6,327 nucleotides of DNA from Candidatus Fermentibacterales bacterium (GCA_016928495.1 JAFGKQ010000215.1:1-6327), one strand, 5' to 3'. Positions 1 through 6,327 are shown, numbered from the stretch's first letter. Notes: a model not told the origin generated them from the letters alone. Made by a program: numbers and translations.

Positions 1-217
1 CGGTGAGCTGCCTGATCGCCGCTGCCGAGCCGACGTGGTCGGAATGCCCGTGTGTGAGGATGATGAGCTCGACATCGCCGGGCGCCAAGCCCTGCTTCTC
101 GAGGCCCCTGGCGAACCGCCCGGCCTGCCGGGTGATCCCGCAGTCCACGACGACCACCGAGCCTCCGCGCAGAAGGTAGCTGGTGCTGAACCCGAGCCTG
201 ATGGGGATCATGTCCAT
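1..217 (-). CDS. MBL-fold metallo-hydrolase, N-terminal part (cut by left edge)
   Basis: This is the first 72 residues of a metallo-beta-lactamase-fold protein; the rest lies beyond position 1. The fold's metal-binding signature HxHxDH is read as THGHSDHVG, with His56, His58, Asp60 and His61 (nt 35-52). It follows two hydrophobic strands, VVVVDCG near residues 21-27 and LIILTH near 51-56, as usual for the family, in which these residues bind two metal ions and activate water. The substrate cannot be told from the N-terminus: glyoxalase II-like, lactonase-like and other hydrolases share it. I chose the ATG at 217 because AGGTGG stands six bases upstream; a second ATG at 211 is possible. It is the third gene of the operon, 11 bp after the racemase stop codon. 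No signal peptide is visible, so it is probably cytoplasmic. Family assignment is firm, function open. Confidence 0.88.
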   Translation of the reverse strand, partial: MDMIPIRLGFSTSYLLRGGSVVVVDCGITRQAGRFARGLEKQGLAPGDVELIILTHGHSDHVGSAAAIRQLT

Positions 218-223
218 TCTACG

Positions 224-229
224 CCACCT
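224..229 (-). promoter_or_regulatory. Ribosome binding site of the MBL-fold gene, touching the racemase stop
   Basis: AGGTGG on the minus strand lies six bases before the ATG at 217 and begins inside the TGA stop (231-229) of the racemase gene. Ribosomes ending the racemase would therefore sit on the site, which suggests translational coupling. It also fixes the start of the hydrolase. Confidence 0.7.
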
Positions 230-924
230 CACTTCGCCAGGCAGTGATCCAGTATGGCCTCGACGTGTATGGCCGCCGCGTTCAGGAACGGTATCTCGAG
301 GTAGTCGCGGTCGAGGATGATCGGTATCTCGGTGCAGCCCAGCACGAGCGAGTCGATGCCGTCCTCGCGCATCATCCTGGAGGCTATCCCGAGGAACGCC
401 TGCCGTGTCTCCTCCCTGATGATCCTGGACTCCAGCTCGCCCACGATCTTCGCGTGTATCAGCTCCCGCTCGTCCTGCCGCGGGAGCACGACCGTCATGC
501 CCTCCCGCAGGAAGGGCTCCTGAGAGAAGTCCGACGCCATGGTGAAGCCGGTGCCCATGAGCCCGATGCGCTCGAGTCGGACTCCCTTTGCCCTCTCGCA
601 GGTCGCCTCCACGATGCTCAGCATCGGCAGGGGGGACCTGGCGGCAAGCTCGCCGAAGACCATGTGGGGGGTGACCGCAGCTATCGCCGCGAAATCCGCC
701 CCGGCCCCGTGGAGCGCCTCTAGCTTCTCCAGCAGCAGATTCGCGACCCCGTCCGTGTCAGCCGCCTCGAACAGCTCCACGAGCTGCCCGATGTTCACGC
801 TGTAGACGATGATCTCCGGGTACTGCAGGTGCCCGAGCCTGTTCCGCGCCCCGGACGTGATGCCGGCGTAGTAGTCCAGCGTTGCCTCCGGACCCGTGCC
901 GCCGATCAGCCCTATCCTCTTCAT
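229..924 (-). CDS. Aspartate/glutamate racemase family protein
   Basis: This 231-residue protein belongs to the PLP-independent aspartate/glutamate racemase family (YgeA-like, COG1794), whose members interconvert L- and D-acidic amino acids with one or two cysteines at the active site. It opens with the family signature KRIGLIGGTGPEATLDYY, and the C-terminal catalytic motif LGCTEIP carries Cys197. The loop that holds the first Cys in classical aspartate racemases (CNTxH) reads AAVTPH, with Ala83 and Val84, so only the C-terminal Cys remains. Length is normal for the family, and there is no signal peptide or membrane segment, so it should be cytoplasmic. The frame is open upstream to 1143, but I start at 924: the signature begins there, GGGGAG lies six bases before it (931-936), and the ATG overlaps the previous gene's stop as ATGA. 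Substrate is uncertain, and a non-racemase role is possible. Confidence 0.9.
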   Translation of the reverse strand: MKRIGLIGGTGPEATLDYYAGITSGARNRLGHLQYPEIIVYSVNIGQLVELFEAADTDGVANLLLEKLEALHGAGADFAAIAAVTPHMVFGELAARSPLPMLSIVEATCERAKGVRLERIGLMGTGFTMASDFSQEPFLREGMTVVLPRQDERELIHAKIVGELESRIIREETRQAFLGIASRMMREDGIDSLVLGCTEIPIILDRDYLEIPFLNAAAIHVEAILDHCLAK

Positions 925-1928
925 CCCGTTCTCCCCCCGCGCGCTGCTGCGTGGCCGGGCGGCAGCCTCCGCCACATCCTGTCGATCGATATCGCACTCG
1001 CCGCCAGCAGCCCGAACAGCACCGCCGCCGCGTCCGTTCGGGGCAGCATGGCGCCCATCACGTTCATGGAGGCATGGAAGAGAGCCGGGGCCAGGATGCT
1101 GCCCCGGGTCCTGTTGAACACCCACATGAACAGGATGGACCATACTACGTTGTAGTACAGCCTGTTCAGCAGTATCTCACCCCGGGGGTCGCCCGATGCC
1201 AGGTCCATCGGGAGGTGCCAGAGGGCCCAGAAGAGCCACACTACTAGTCCGGCGCAGAGAGGGCAGTAGCGGCTCTGGAGCCTTGGGAGCGCGAAGCCCC
1301 TCCAGCCGCTCTCCTCGTTGATGCCCCCCGCGAACAGGAAGCCGTAGAGGAACGGCGGCAGGGCCATCAGGGGGTCGAACGAGAGGCCCTGCCGCGACAC
1401 CGGGCCGCTCCCGCCCTCGATCAGCACGGTGATGCCGAAGCCCGCGAGCTGAACGGCGGGGACTGCGAGAAGCGCGAACAGGTACCAGAGCGGGTTGCCC
1501 CGGGGAAGAAGCAGCGTCCTGAAGTGCTCCCTGATCCCGCGGACGCTCGAGAAGGCCCTGGAGACCATGAAGGCCGGGAGAACCGAGACAAGACCTGCGA
1601 ACGCGACCCTGCCCGGATGGATGGAGGAGCCGCTGGCTCCCCGGGTCACCAGCACAGCGGCGATCCACGCGACGAGCCAGGTTCCGAGGAAACTGGCCAG
1701 CGCCTGACCGGGTCGACCCGGGACCCCTTCCGGCCTCTCCTGCCCCGACACGATCATGCTGGCCAGGGCCGGAGCGAACACGGCGATGGCGCCAAGGGAC
1801 CCCTGGAGCAGCATGCTGTCGGGAAGTACCCACAGCACCAGCACGAACAGCGGCCAGGACAGCGCGTAGGTGATGGCGAGGAAGCAGGCTACCGGATGGT
1901 CCCTGGCGGACAGGGCCTTGCCGCTCAT
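921..1928 (-). CDS. CPBP-family intramembrane metalloprotease homologue
   Basis: This is a 335-residue polytopic membrane protein of the CPBP family (Abi/CAAX protease and bacteriocin-processing, related to Rce1), probably in the cytoplasmic membrane. Hydrophobic segments fall near residues 14-36, 44-62, 77-95, 107-125, 146-171, 187-203, 222-240, 258-272 and 299-315. The three conserved motifs are present in order: EESGWR (Glu205, Glu206, Arg210), WALWH (His238) and HASMN (His285, Asn289). In characterised homologues these Glu and His residues form the glutamate-based active site, so the enzyme looks intact. Bacterial members often have unknown substrates; some act in bacteriocin self-immunity. 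The frame is open to 2012, but I start at the ATG at 1928, because GGAGG (1933-1937) lies four bases upstream and the preceding residues are not hydrophobic. It is the first gene of the operon, and its TGA overlaps the racemase ATG by four bases. Confidence 0.9.
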   Translation of the reverse strand: MSGKALSARDHPVACFLAITYALSWPLFVLVLWVLPDSMLLQGSLGAIAVFAPALASMIVSGQERPEGVPGRPGQALASFLGTWLVAWIAAVLVTRGASGSSIHPGRVAFAGLVSVLPAFMVSRAFSSVRGIREHFRTLLLPRGNPLWYLFALLAVPAVQLAGFGITVLIEGGSGPVSRQGLSFDPLMALPPFLYGFLFAGGINEESGWRGFALPRLQSRYCPLCAGLVVWLFWALWHLPMDLASGDPRGEILLNRLYYNVVWSILFMWVFNRTRGSILAPALFHASMNVMGAMLPRTDAAAVLFGLLAASAISIDRMWRRLPPGHAAARGGRTG

Positions 1929-1961
1929 CGCGCCTCCGTTCGGTTCGGGCTGCAGCACCAG

Positions 1962-1990
1962 AGGATAGCACCATCGGGGATCATGGTCAT
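1962..1990 (-). promoter_or_regulatory. Candidate sigma70-type promoter of the CPBP-racemase-MBL operon
   Basis: On the minus strand, ATGACC (1990-1985) matches the -35 consensus TTGACA in four of six bases. A 17-bp spacer follows, then TATCCT (1967-1962), which matches TATAAT in four of six and is preceded by TGC, an extended -10 element. Transcription would start near 1955, leaving a leader of about 27 nt with the GGAGG site at 1933-1937. Spacing and position suit the operon well, but this is pattern matching only and assumes a housekeeping sigma factor of the usual type. Confidence 0.45.
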
Positions 1991-2011
1991 GGCTGCTGCC
2001 CACGCCGGGCA

Positions 2012-2040
2012 TTGCGGCGGGCAGGCCGCTGCCCTATGCT
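2012..2040 (+). promoter_or_regulatory. Weak candidate promoter of the zinc-ribbon gene
   Basis: TTGCGG (2012-2017) and TATGCT (2035-2040) are separated by 17 bp. The -10 matches in four of six bases, the -35 only in its TTG. Transcription would start near 2047, giving a leader of about 64 nt before the ATG at 2111. If the true start were the ATG at 2036 or the TTG at 2012, this promoter could not be right. Confidence 0.22.
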
Positions 2041-2110
2041 GTCTGTGGTGGCACTGGATATCCCCGGTGGGTCGCCCCTCGACTGGGGTCAGCAGTCTGG
2101 GGGTCGCAGC

Positions 2111-2581
2111 ATGGACAAGGCACTCAGGAAGATAGCACTGGGCGGGCGCTGGGCGGACCGGAGCGGGAGATCGATCAGTGATGACCTGAAGGACGACACC
2201 ATCGGGGACAGGCGGCCCTACATCTTCTTCTGTCCCTATTGCGACAGGGAGTTCAGGACAAGGAGGAAGTACAGGGTCACGGGCAACATGGCCTCCGAGG
2301 CGGTCAGGTCCGGCATCTTCTGGGGATTTCGCGACCTGATCTGGAGCACGCTCCACAGGATCCCGATCATCGGGCAGTACCTCGGCGACGCCGCGGAGCG
2401 GTCCGTGGTGGAGCAAGAGGAGAGAATGGAGGAGAGAAGGGACGACAGGACCCTTCTCCAGGCATTCCGGGAGGTGGAAGAGAGCTTCGTACGGTGCGGC
2501 AGGTGCGGGGGATACACATGCGAGTCCTGCATGGAAAACGGAGTCTGCGGCTTCTGCCGGGACGGGACCAGCCCCGACTAG
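2111..2581 (+). CDS. Small CxxC-rich (probable zinc-ribbon) protein of unknown function
   Basis: This 156-residue protein has four CxxC pairs: Cys41/44 (FCPYCDREF), Cys129/132, Cys137/140 and Cys146/149, the last three packed into about 20 residues. Eight cysteines in this layout fit two structural zinc sites. Between the first pair and the C-terminal cluster lie a hydrophobic, aromatic stretch (about 67-92, FWGFRDLIWST then IPIIGQYLG) and a strongly charged, probably helical segment (about 94-127). From memory, the C-terminal cluster after a helix resembles uncharacterised bacterial zinc-ribbon proteins, but I cannot name a family and assign no function. I start at ATG 2111, with a GGGGG stretch seven bases upstream. 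ATG 2036 and TTG 2012 are in frame and would add 25 or 33 residues without obvious domain character. The gene stands alone on its strand, divergent from the protease operon and converging on the cyclase gene. Confidence 0.75.
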   Translation: MDKALRKIALGGRWADRSGRSISDDLKDDTIGDRRPYIFFCPYCDREFRTRRKYRVTGNMASEAVRSGIFWGFRDLIWSTLHRIPIIGQYLGDAAERSVVEQEERMEERRDDRTLLQAFREVEESFVRCGRCGGYTCESCMENGVCGFCRDGTSPD

Positions 2582-2591
2582 AGCTTCCCGG

Positions 2592-5500
2592 CTACGGCAG
2601 GCCCATCTCGCGCCTGAGGAGCTCGGACCGGCGCAGTAGCTCCCGGGCCCTCTGCTCCTGGCCATCGAGGGCCTCCAGCACCTCACCCAGCCTCCGGCAG
2701 GCCGAGGCAAGGCATAGCCTCATGCCCGTCTCCTCGCAGATGGCCATGGAACGCTCGAGGGCCTCCACCGCCCTGTCTGTCTCGCCCCTGGCCGCGTAGA
2801 GCCTTCCCAGCCCCGTTCCGGTCTCGGCCTGAGTGACCTTCGAGCCGGTCTCGAGGGAAATGGCCATCGACTCGTCCAGGCAGGCCGCGGCCCTCTCCAG
2901 GTTGCCCCTGTCGATCTCCGTCTCCCCCAGCCACCACAGGATCTCGGGGAAGATCTCGCGGTCGTTGAGCTTCCGGCAGACCTCGACGGCCTGCTCGAGC
3001 AGCTCGACTGCCCGGTCGAGATCGCCCTCCCGGTAGGAGACCTTGCCCAGGACGTAGAGGGCTGTCCTCATCTCGCGCTCGAAGCCCGACCCACGAGACA
3101 GCTCGAGAGCGACCTCTGCGTGCTCCCTGGCCCTGTCCAGCTCCCCCGTGTCCACGTAGATCCCGCCGAGGTAGCCGTTCGCGATCAGAACGTCGTGTGC
3201 CGACTCGAGCTCCTCGGAGATGGCCAGGTAGCTCTTCGCGTGGCTCAGGGCCTTCTCGATCTCGCCCAGGGGCTTGTAAGCGCTTCCCAGCTCTCCGTGG
3301 GATGATGCCACGATCAGCCTGTCGCCCAGCTCCTGCGAGATCTGCATCTGCCGCTCGATCGCCAGGACGGACTCCCTGAGCCTTCCCATGCAGTTGTAGA
3401 CCAGGCCGATGTTGCCCTGGGTGACCGCCACCTCGCGCGGGCTGTCGAGCTCCCGCGCTATCTCGAGGGCCCTGTGGTAGTACTCGAGGGCCCTCTGGTA
3501 GTCGGAGGCAGCGTAGTGGACGGTAGCCATCGTGTTGTAGGCGTGCCCGAGCACCCTCCTGTTCTTCCGTTCGCCCGTAGGAAGTGCCTGCGCGATCGAG
3601 AGGGCCTTCTCCGCCTCGGGCATGGCCCTGTCCAGCATGCCCCGTACCCCGTAGGACCAGGCACGGAAGTCGCCTATCCTCGCCCTCACGGCGTCGTGCG
3701 CGGGATCCCCGTCCCTGAGGAGCCCCTCTATCTCGACCATGAGCGACTCTGCTCCGTCCAGGTCTCCCCTGGTGAAGTGCATCCCGGCTATCGACTCCAG
3801 GGCGACCGCCCTCTCCACGGGGTCCGAAGCGAACTCCAGGGATCTCTCGTAGCTGGCTATTGCCGAGTCGTAGTCCCCGATGGTGTCCTGGAGCGATCCC
3901 AGGTTGCTGTAGCAGGCATGCATCTCCTCGATCCTGTCCGGCAGGTGCCGCTCGATCATCGAGGCTGCGGAGGAGAAGATGCCGATGGCCTCCTCGTTCC
4001 TGTACTCCTCCTTTGCCTTCCTGCCCGATCGGATGGCGTAGTCCAGCGCTTTCGGCCAGTTCTCCGCTTCCCGGTAGTGGTATGCCAGCACAGGGCTTAT
4101 GTCCGCGCCGGCCTCGTCCGCCCTCGCCTCGAGCACCCCGGCAACGTCTCCGTGAAGCGCCTTCCTCCTGCGTCTGAGTATCGAGTCGTAGGCGACGTCC
4201 TTGATCAGGAGGTGGGAGAAGATGTACTCGAGCTCGCTAAGGGAAGAGAGGTAGGTCAGGCCTGCAACCGCGCTCTGGTCGAGGTCGCCGCGGACCTCCC
4301 TGTGGAGGACGCTTCGCACCACCTCCTCCGTGAACTCGGCGCCTATCACGCTGGCCACCTTCAGGGACTCCCGGGCCCTCTCCTCCAGGCGGTCGATCCT
4401 GGCCATGATCATCGAGAAGACGTTCTCCGGAAGGGCCTCGTCCGAGAAGGATCCGGACCCGACCCACTGTCCCCCCTGTTCCCCTATCAGGCCCTTCTCG
4501 ATCAGGTAGAGCATGAACTGGACCAGGTAGAAGGGGTTGCCGCCGGCCTTCTCCTCGACCAGCCCGGCAACGTCCGGATGGAGGGGCTTGCCGCTCAGGA
4601 TCTCGGCTAGCAGAGCCTCCGCGGCCTCCTGACCAAGGCCGCCGAGCGTCAGCCCCGCGGCATCGAGCCCTTCGAAGGGCTCCACTCCTCCGGTGTGGGG
4701 CCTCCTGGACGCGACCACGGAGACGCCGCTGCCCCCGGAGCGGAGGAGCAGCTTCCTGGTCGCCCGGGTGATCGCCTCGATCTCCCCGGGCTTGCTGAGG
4801 TGCAGGTCCTCGAGCAGGAGCGCGACCGGCTTCGCCTGGGCGTTCACGAAGAGCACGACGGCCTCGAGCAGGTTGTCCGCCCGCAGAGCCGGGGTCAGGT
4901 TGTCGTAGATCGAGGGCGGGTAGTCGAGGGAGAAGAGCATCCTGCCCAGGAACACCTCCCGACGCCTGAGGCCGTCTCCGGGGCCCCCGAGGCCTTCGAT
5001 GCAGGAGCTGAGCTTCTCCCTGCGCACGGAGGGAGCGTCGGCCGGGTCCATCCCGGCCGCTGAGGCGACCATCGAGCCGAGCAGCGGGTAGGCCGGCCCG
5101 AGCTCCGCGGAGCTGCCGCGCAGGACGGAGTAGCCGGCCTTGCGGAGCCTCGTGCCCAGCTCGTCGAGCAGCCTGGTCTTGCCCGAGCCCGCCTCGCCGG
5201 TGATCAGGGCCACTCCTCGGGCTTCCACCACTGCCTGCAAATCCGCCAGCTCCCGCTCCCTGCCCACGAACCCGAACCTGAAGGTCCTTGCCCCCAACTT
5301 CCTGAGGGGCCTGAAGCGCGCCAGGGGCTCCTCCTTGCCCTTGACCCTGACGGGGTCAAGCTCCTCGAGCTCGAGCTGCTCGAGGGTGCTGCTGCGCATG
5401 TCGCCGGATACGACGAAGTCACCGGGCTCGACGGTTCCGGCAAGCCTGGCGGTGGTGTTCACCGCGTCTCCGATGACCGTGTACTGCCTGCGCCAGGCGT

Positions 5501-6327
5501 CGCCGATGGTGCCGGCGTAGACGTAGCCCATCCCGGCGGCGCACCTGACGAGGAGCCCCGGGAAGGCCTGGAGCCGCTGCTTCATCTCGAGGCCGCAGAG
5601 CACGGCGCGCATGGGATCGTCCGAGTGGGAGAGGGGCGCCCCGAAGAGCGCCATGATCCTGCATCCCTGGGGATGGATGCTGTCCAGGGAGTGAATGGCC
5701 CCTCCGCGGGACGAGACCGTGTCCGACAGAGCGAGGTAGACGCCCTGGAGAAGCCCGAAGCCCGGATCGCCCTCCTCGCGGCGCCTGACGTCCACGAACA
5801 GGATCGAGACGGCCCGGTGCTCCCCGCCGATATCGCCGCTTCCCGGGACGACCAGGGCCTCCGGAGGGACCCGGGGCACGCCGTCCGGCTCGGGGAAGAC
5901 CCGCGCCCCCGACTCGACCGTCAGGATCTCGCCCGCGATCGCCGTCTCCTCGCGCTCCGCGATGCGGGACACCAGGTCGCCCGCGAGGACCAGGTCGGCC
6001 TTGCGCGAGTCACCCACGATGATCTCGCGCCAGGACCCCCTGCCTATCACGATCTTGGCCCCTATGCTGAGCTGCCCGACGGAGGTCCGCACCGCCTCCA
6101 TCTCGCCCATCCCGCTCATGAGCCCCTCCGCGCAGGCGGTGGCCTCCGATGCATCGGCGAAGCGGACCGTGACCGAGTCCCCGGCGAAGCCCAGCACCAC
6201 TCCCTCATGCGCCCGAATGGTCCCGAGCATCTTCTCGAAGCAGTTGTTGAGGATCTCGGTGAGCTCCTCGGTGCCTGCCTTGCCGCACTGCGCGAGCCGC
6301 TCCGAGAGGTCGGTGAAGCCGGAAACG
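2592..6327 (-). CDS. Soluble-adenylyl-cyclase-like protein: two class III cyclase domains, P-loop ATPase, TPR array (start beyond right edge)
   Basis: 1244 residues are visible, counted from the Val codon at 6326; the N-terminus lies outside. The ATG at 6230 is internal, because in-frame cyclase sequence (SGFTDLSERL at residues 2-11) continues to the edge. Cyclase domain 1 spans about 1-140, with FAGD and metal Asp50. Domain 2 spans about 171-317: FVDV with Asp179, then FGAP, then YTVIGDAVNTTARL carrying Thr283, Asn290 and Arg294. An ATPase of the AAA_16/STAND type follows, with FVGRERE near 353, Walker A GEAGSGKT (377-384) and Walker B LLLEDLH (Asp507). From about 740 to the end come TPR-like repeats. 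No membrane segment is visible, so it is probably cytoplasmic. Class III cyclases make cAMP or cGMP; the ATPase and TPR parts probably sense a ligand or partner. Whether it is catalytically active is unsure, since Cys222 and Ser213 replace the expected Asp and Lys in domain 2. Confidence 0.93.
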   Translation of the reverse strand, partial: VSGFTDLSERLAQCGKAGTEELTEILNNCFEKMLGTIRAHEGVVLGFAGDSVTVRFADASEATACAEGLMSGMGEMEAVRTSVGQLSIGAKIVIGRGSWREIIVGDSRKADLVLAGDLVSRIAEREETAIAGEILTVESGARVFPEPDGVPRVPPEALVVPGSGDIGGEHRAVSILFVDVRRREEGDPGFGLLQGVYLALSDTVSSRGGAIHSLDSIHPQGCRIMALFGAPLSHSDDPMRAVLCGLEMKQRLQAFPGLLVRCAAGMGYVYAGTIGDAWRRQYTVIGDAVNTTARLAGTVEPGDFVVSGDMRSSTLEQLELEELDPVRVKGKEEPLARFRPLRKLGARTFRFGFVGRERELADLQAVVEARGVALITGEAGSGKTRLLDELGTRLRKAGYSVLRGSSAELGPAYPLLGSMVASAAGMDPADAPSVRREKLSSCIEGLGGPGDGLRRREVFLGRMLFSLDYPPSIYDNLTPALRADNLLEAVVLFVNAQAKPVALLLEDLHLSKPGEIEAITRATRKLLLRSGGSGVSVVASRRPHTGGVEPFEGLDAAGLTLGGLGQEAAEALLAEILSGKPLHPDVAGLVEEKAGGNPFYLVQFMLYLIEKGLIGEQGGQWVGSGSFSDEALPENVFSMIMARIDRLEERARESLKVASVIGAEFTEEVVRSVLHREVRGDLDQSAVAGLTYLSSLSELEYIFSHLLIKDVAYDSILRRRRKALHGDVAGVLEARADEAGADISPVLAYHYREAENWPKALDYAIRSGRKAKEEYRNEEAIGIFSSAASMIERHLPDRIEEMHACYSNLGSLQDTIGDYDSAIASYERSLEFASDPVERAVALESIAGMHFTRGDLDGAESLMVEIEGLLRDGDPAHDAVRARIGDFRAWSYGVRGMLDRAMPEAEKALSIAQALPTGERKNRRVLGHAYNTMATVHYAASDYQRALEYYHRALEIARELDSPREVAVTQGNIGLVYNCMGRLRESVLAIERQMQISQELGDRLIVASSHGELGSAYKPLGEIEKALSHAKSYLAISEELESAHDVLIANGYLGGIYVDTGELDRAREHAEVALELSRGSGFEREMRTALYVLGKVSYREGDLDRAVELLEQAVEVCRKLNDREIFPEILWWLGETEIDRGNLERAAACLDESMAISLETGSKVTQAETGTGLGRLYAARGETDRAVEALERSMAICEETGMRLCLASACRRLGEVLEALDGQEQRARELLRRSELLRREMGLP
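2607..3560 (-). repeat. Eight TPR repeats in exact 120-nt register inside the cyclase gene
   Basis: The conserved small residue of helix A (Gly in LG-x-x-Y, Ala in the first copy) is encoded at codons starting at 3527, 3407, 3287, 3167, 3047, 2927, 2807 and 2687, each exactly 40 codons apart. Each repeat continues with a G-x-x-x-x-A pattern, for example RGDLDRA-like turns, and ends in an ALE-like helix B. About three more, less regular TPR-like repeats precede them, up to about 3920. The copies share the motif rather than long identical DNA, so this is a structural array, not a fresh tandem duplication. Confidence 0.8.

Noticed and set aside
229-723. Plus-strand open frames opposite the racemase gene
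   Set aside because: They are Arg/Pro/His-rich shadow translations of a well-recognised minus-strand gene.
925-1143. N-terminal extension of the racemase by 73 codons
   Set aside because: The extra residues overlap the protease gene and look like low-complexity shadow translation, while the family signature starts at the ATG at 924, which has its own ribosome binding site.
1929-2012. N-terminal extension of the CPBP protein by 28 codons
   Set aside because: It would cover the candidate promoter and lacks hydrophobic or conserved character. The ATG at 1928 has GGAGG just upstream.
2075-2088. CCCC/GGGG hairpin in the leader of the zinc-protein gene, considered as a riboswitch or attenuator
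   Set aside because: It is only four base pairs, with no alternative pairing and no T run, so it gives no support for a regulatory RNA.
2618-2643. Perfect 6-bp inverted repeat GGAGCT/AGCTCC with a 14-nt loop, considered as a terminator for the plus-strand gene
   Set aside because: The stem is short, the loop long and no T run follows. It lies inside coding sequence of the cyclase gene and is likely due to codon choice.
3474-4610. A 378-codon open frame on the plus strand
   Set aside because: It lies antisense to the ATPase and TPR part of the cyclase gene, whose translation is clearly a real domain series. The product shows no recognisable domain, and long antisense frames are common at this GC content.

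Overview
The window is GC-rich (spot counts of about 52 to 72% per line) and gene-dense. It looks like bacterial chromosome: starts carry Shine-Dalgarno sequences, genes are packed in short operons, and candidate sigma70-type promoters can be drawn. Arginine is often encoded by AGG, which is less usual for a high-GC genome and may point to a poorly sampled phylum. I cannot name the organism. I see no mobile element, RNA gene, CRISPR array or phage gene.

Layout from left to right. Positions 1-1928 are a tight three-gene minus-strand operon, transcribed from right to left. Its first gene is a CPBP-family intramembrane protease homologue (921-1928). Next is an aspartate/glutamate racemase family protein (229-924), whose start overlaps the previous stop as ATGA. 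Last is the N-terminal part of a metallo-beta-lactamase-fold hydrolase (1-217), which runs off the left edge. A 182-bp divergent intergenic region (1929-2110) follows, with a fairly good candidate promoter for the operon and a weaker one for the gene on the other side. The only plus-strand gene (2111-2578, stop to 2581) encodes a 156-residue protein with four CxxC pairs, presumably zinc-binding, of unknown function. It converges, with only 10 bp between stops, on a very large minus-strand gene (2592-6327) that is cut by the right edge.

The large gene dominates the window. It encodes two class III nucleotide cyclase domains in tandem, then a P-loop ATPase of the STAND/AAA_16 type, then a long TPR array. 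This is the domain order of mammalian soluble adenylyl cyclase. The catalytic residues are split unevenly between the cyclase domains: the first keeps a metal-binding Asp, while the second keeps the Thr, Asn and Arg positions but has Cys and Ser where a metal Asp and the substrate Lys are expected. An open frame extends upstream of the first in-window Met to the edge, so the real start lies outside.

Nothing in the sequence proves that the protease/racemase/hydrolase operon, the zinc protein and the cyclase act together. The most interesting points are the asymmetric cyclase pair, the exact 40-residue TPR spacing, the altered active-site loop of the racemase and the unrecognised zinc protein.
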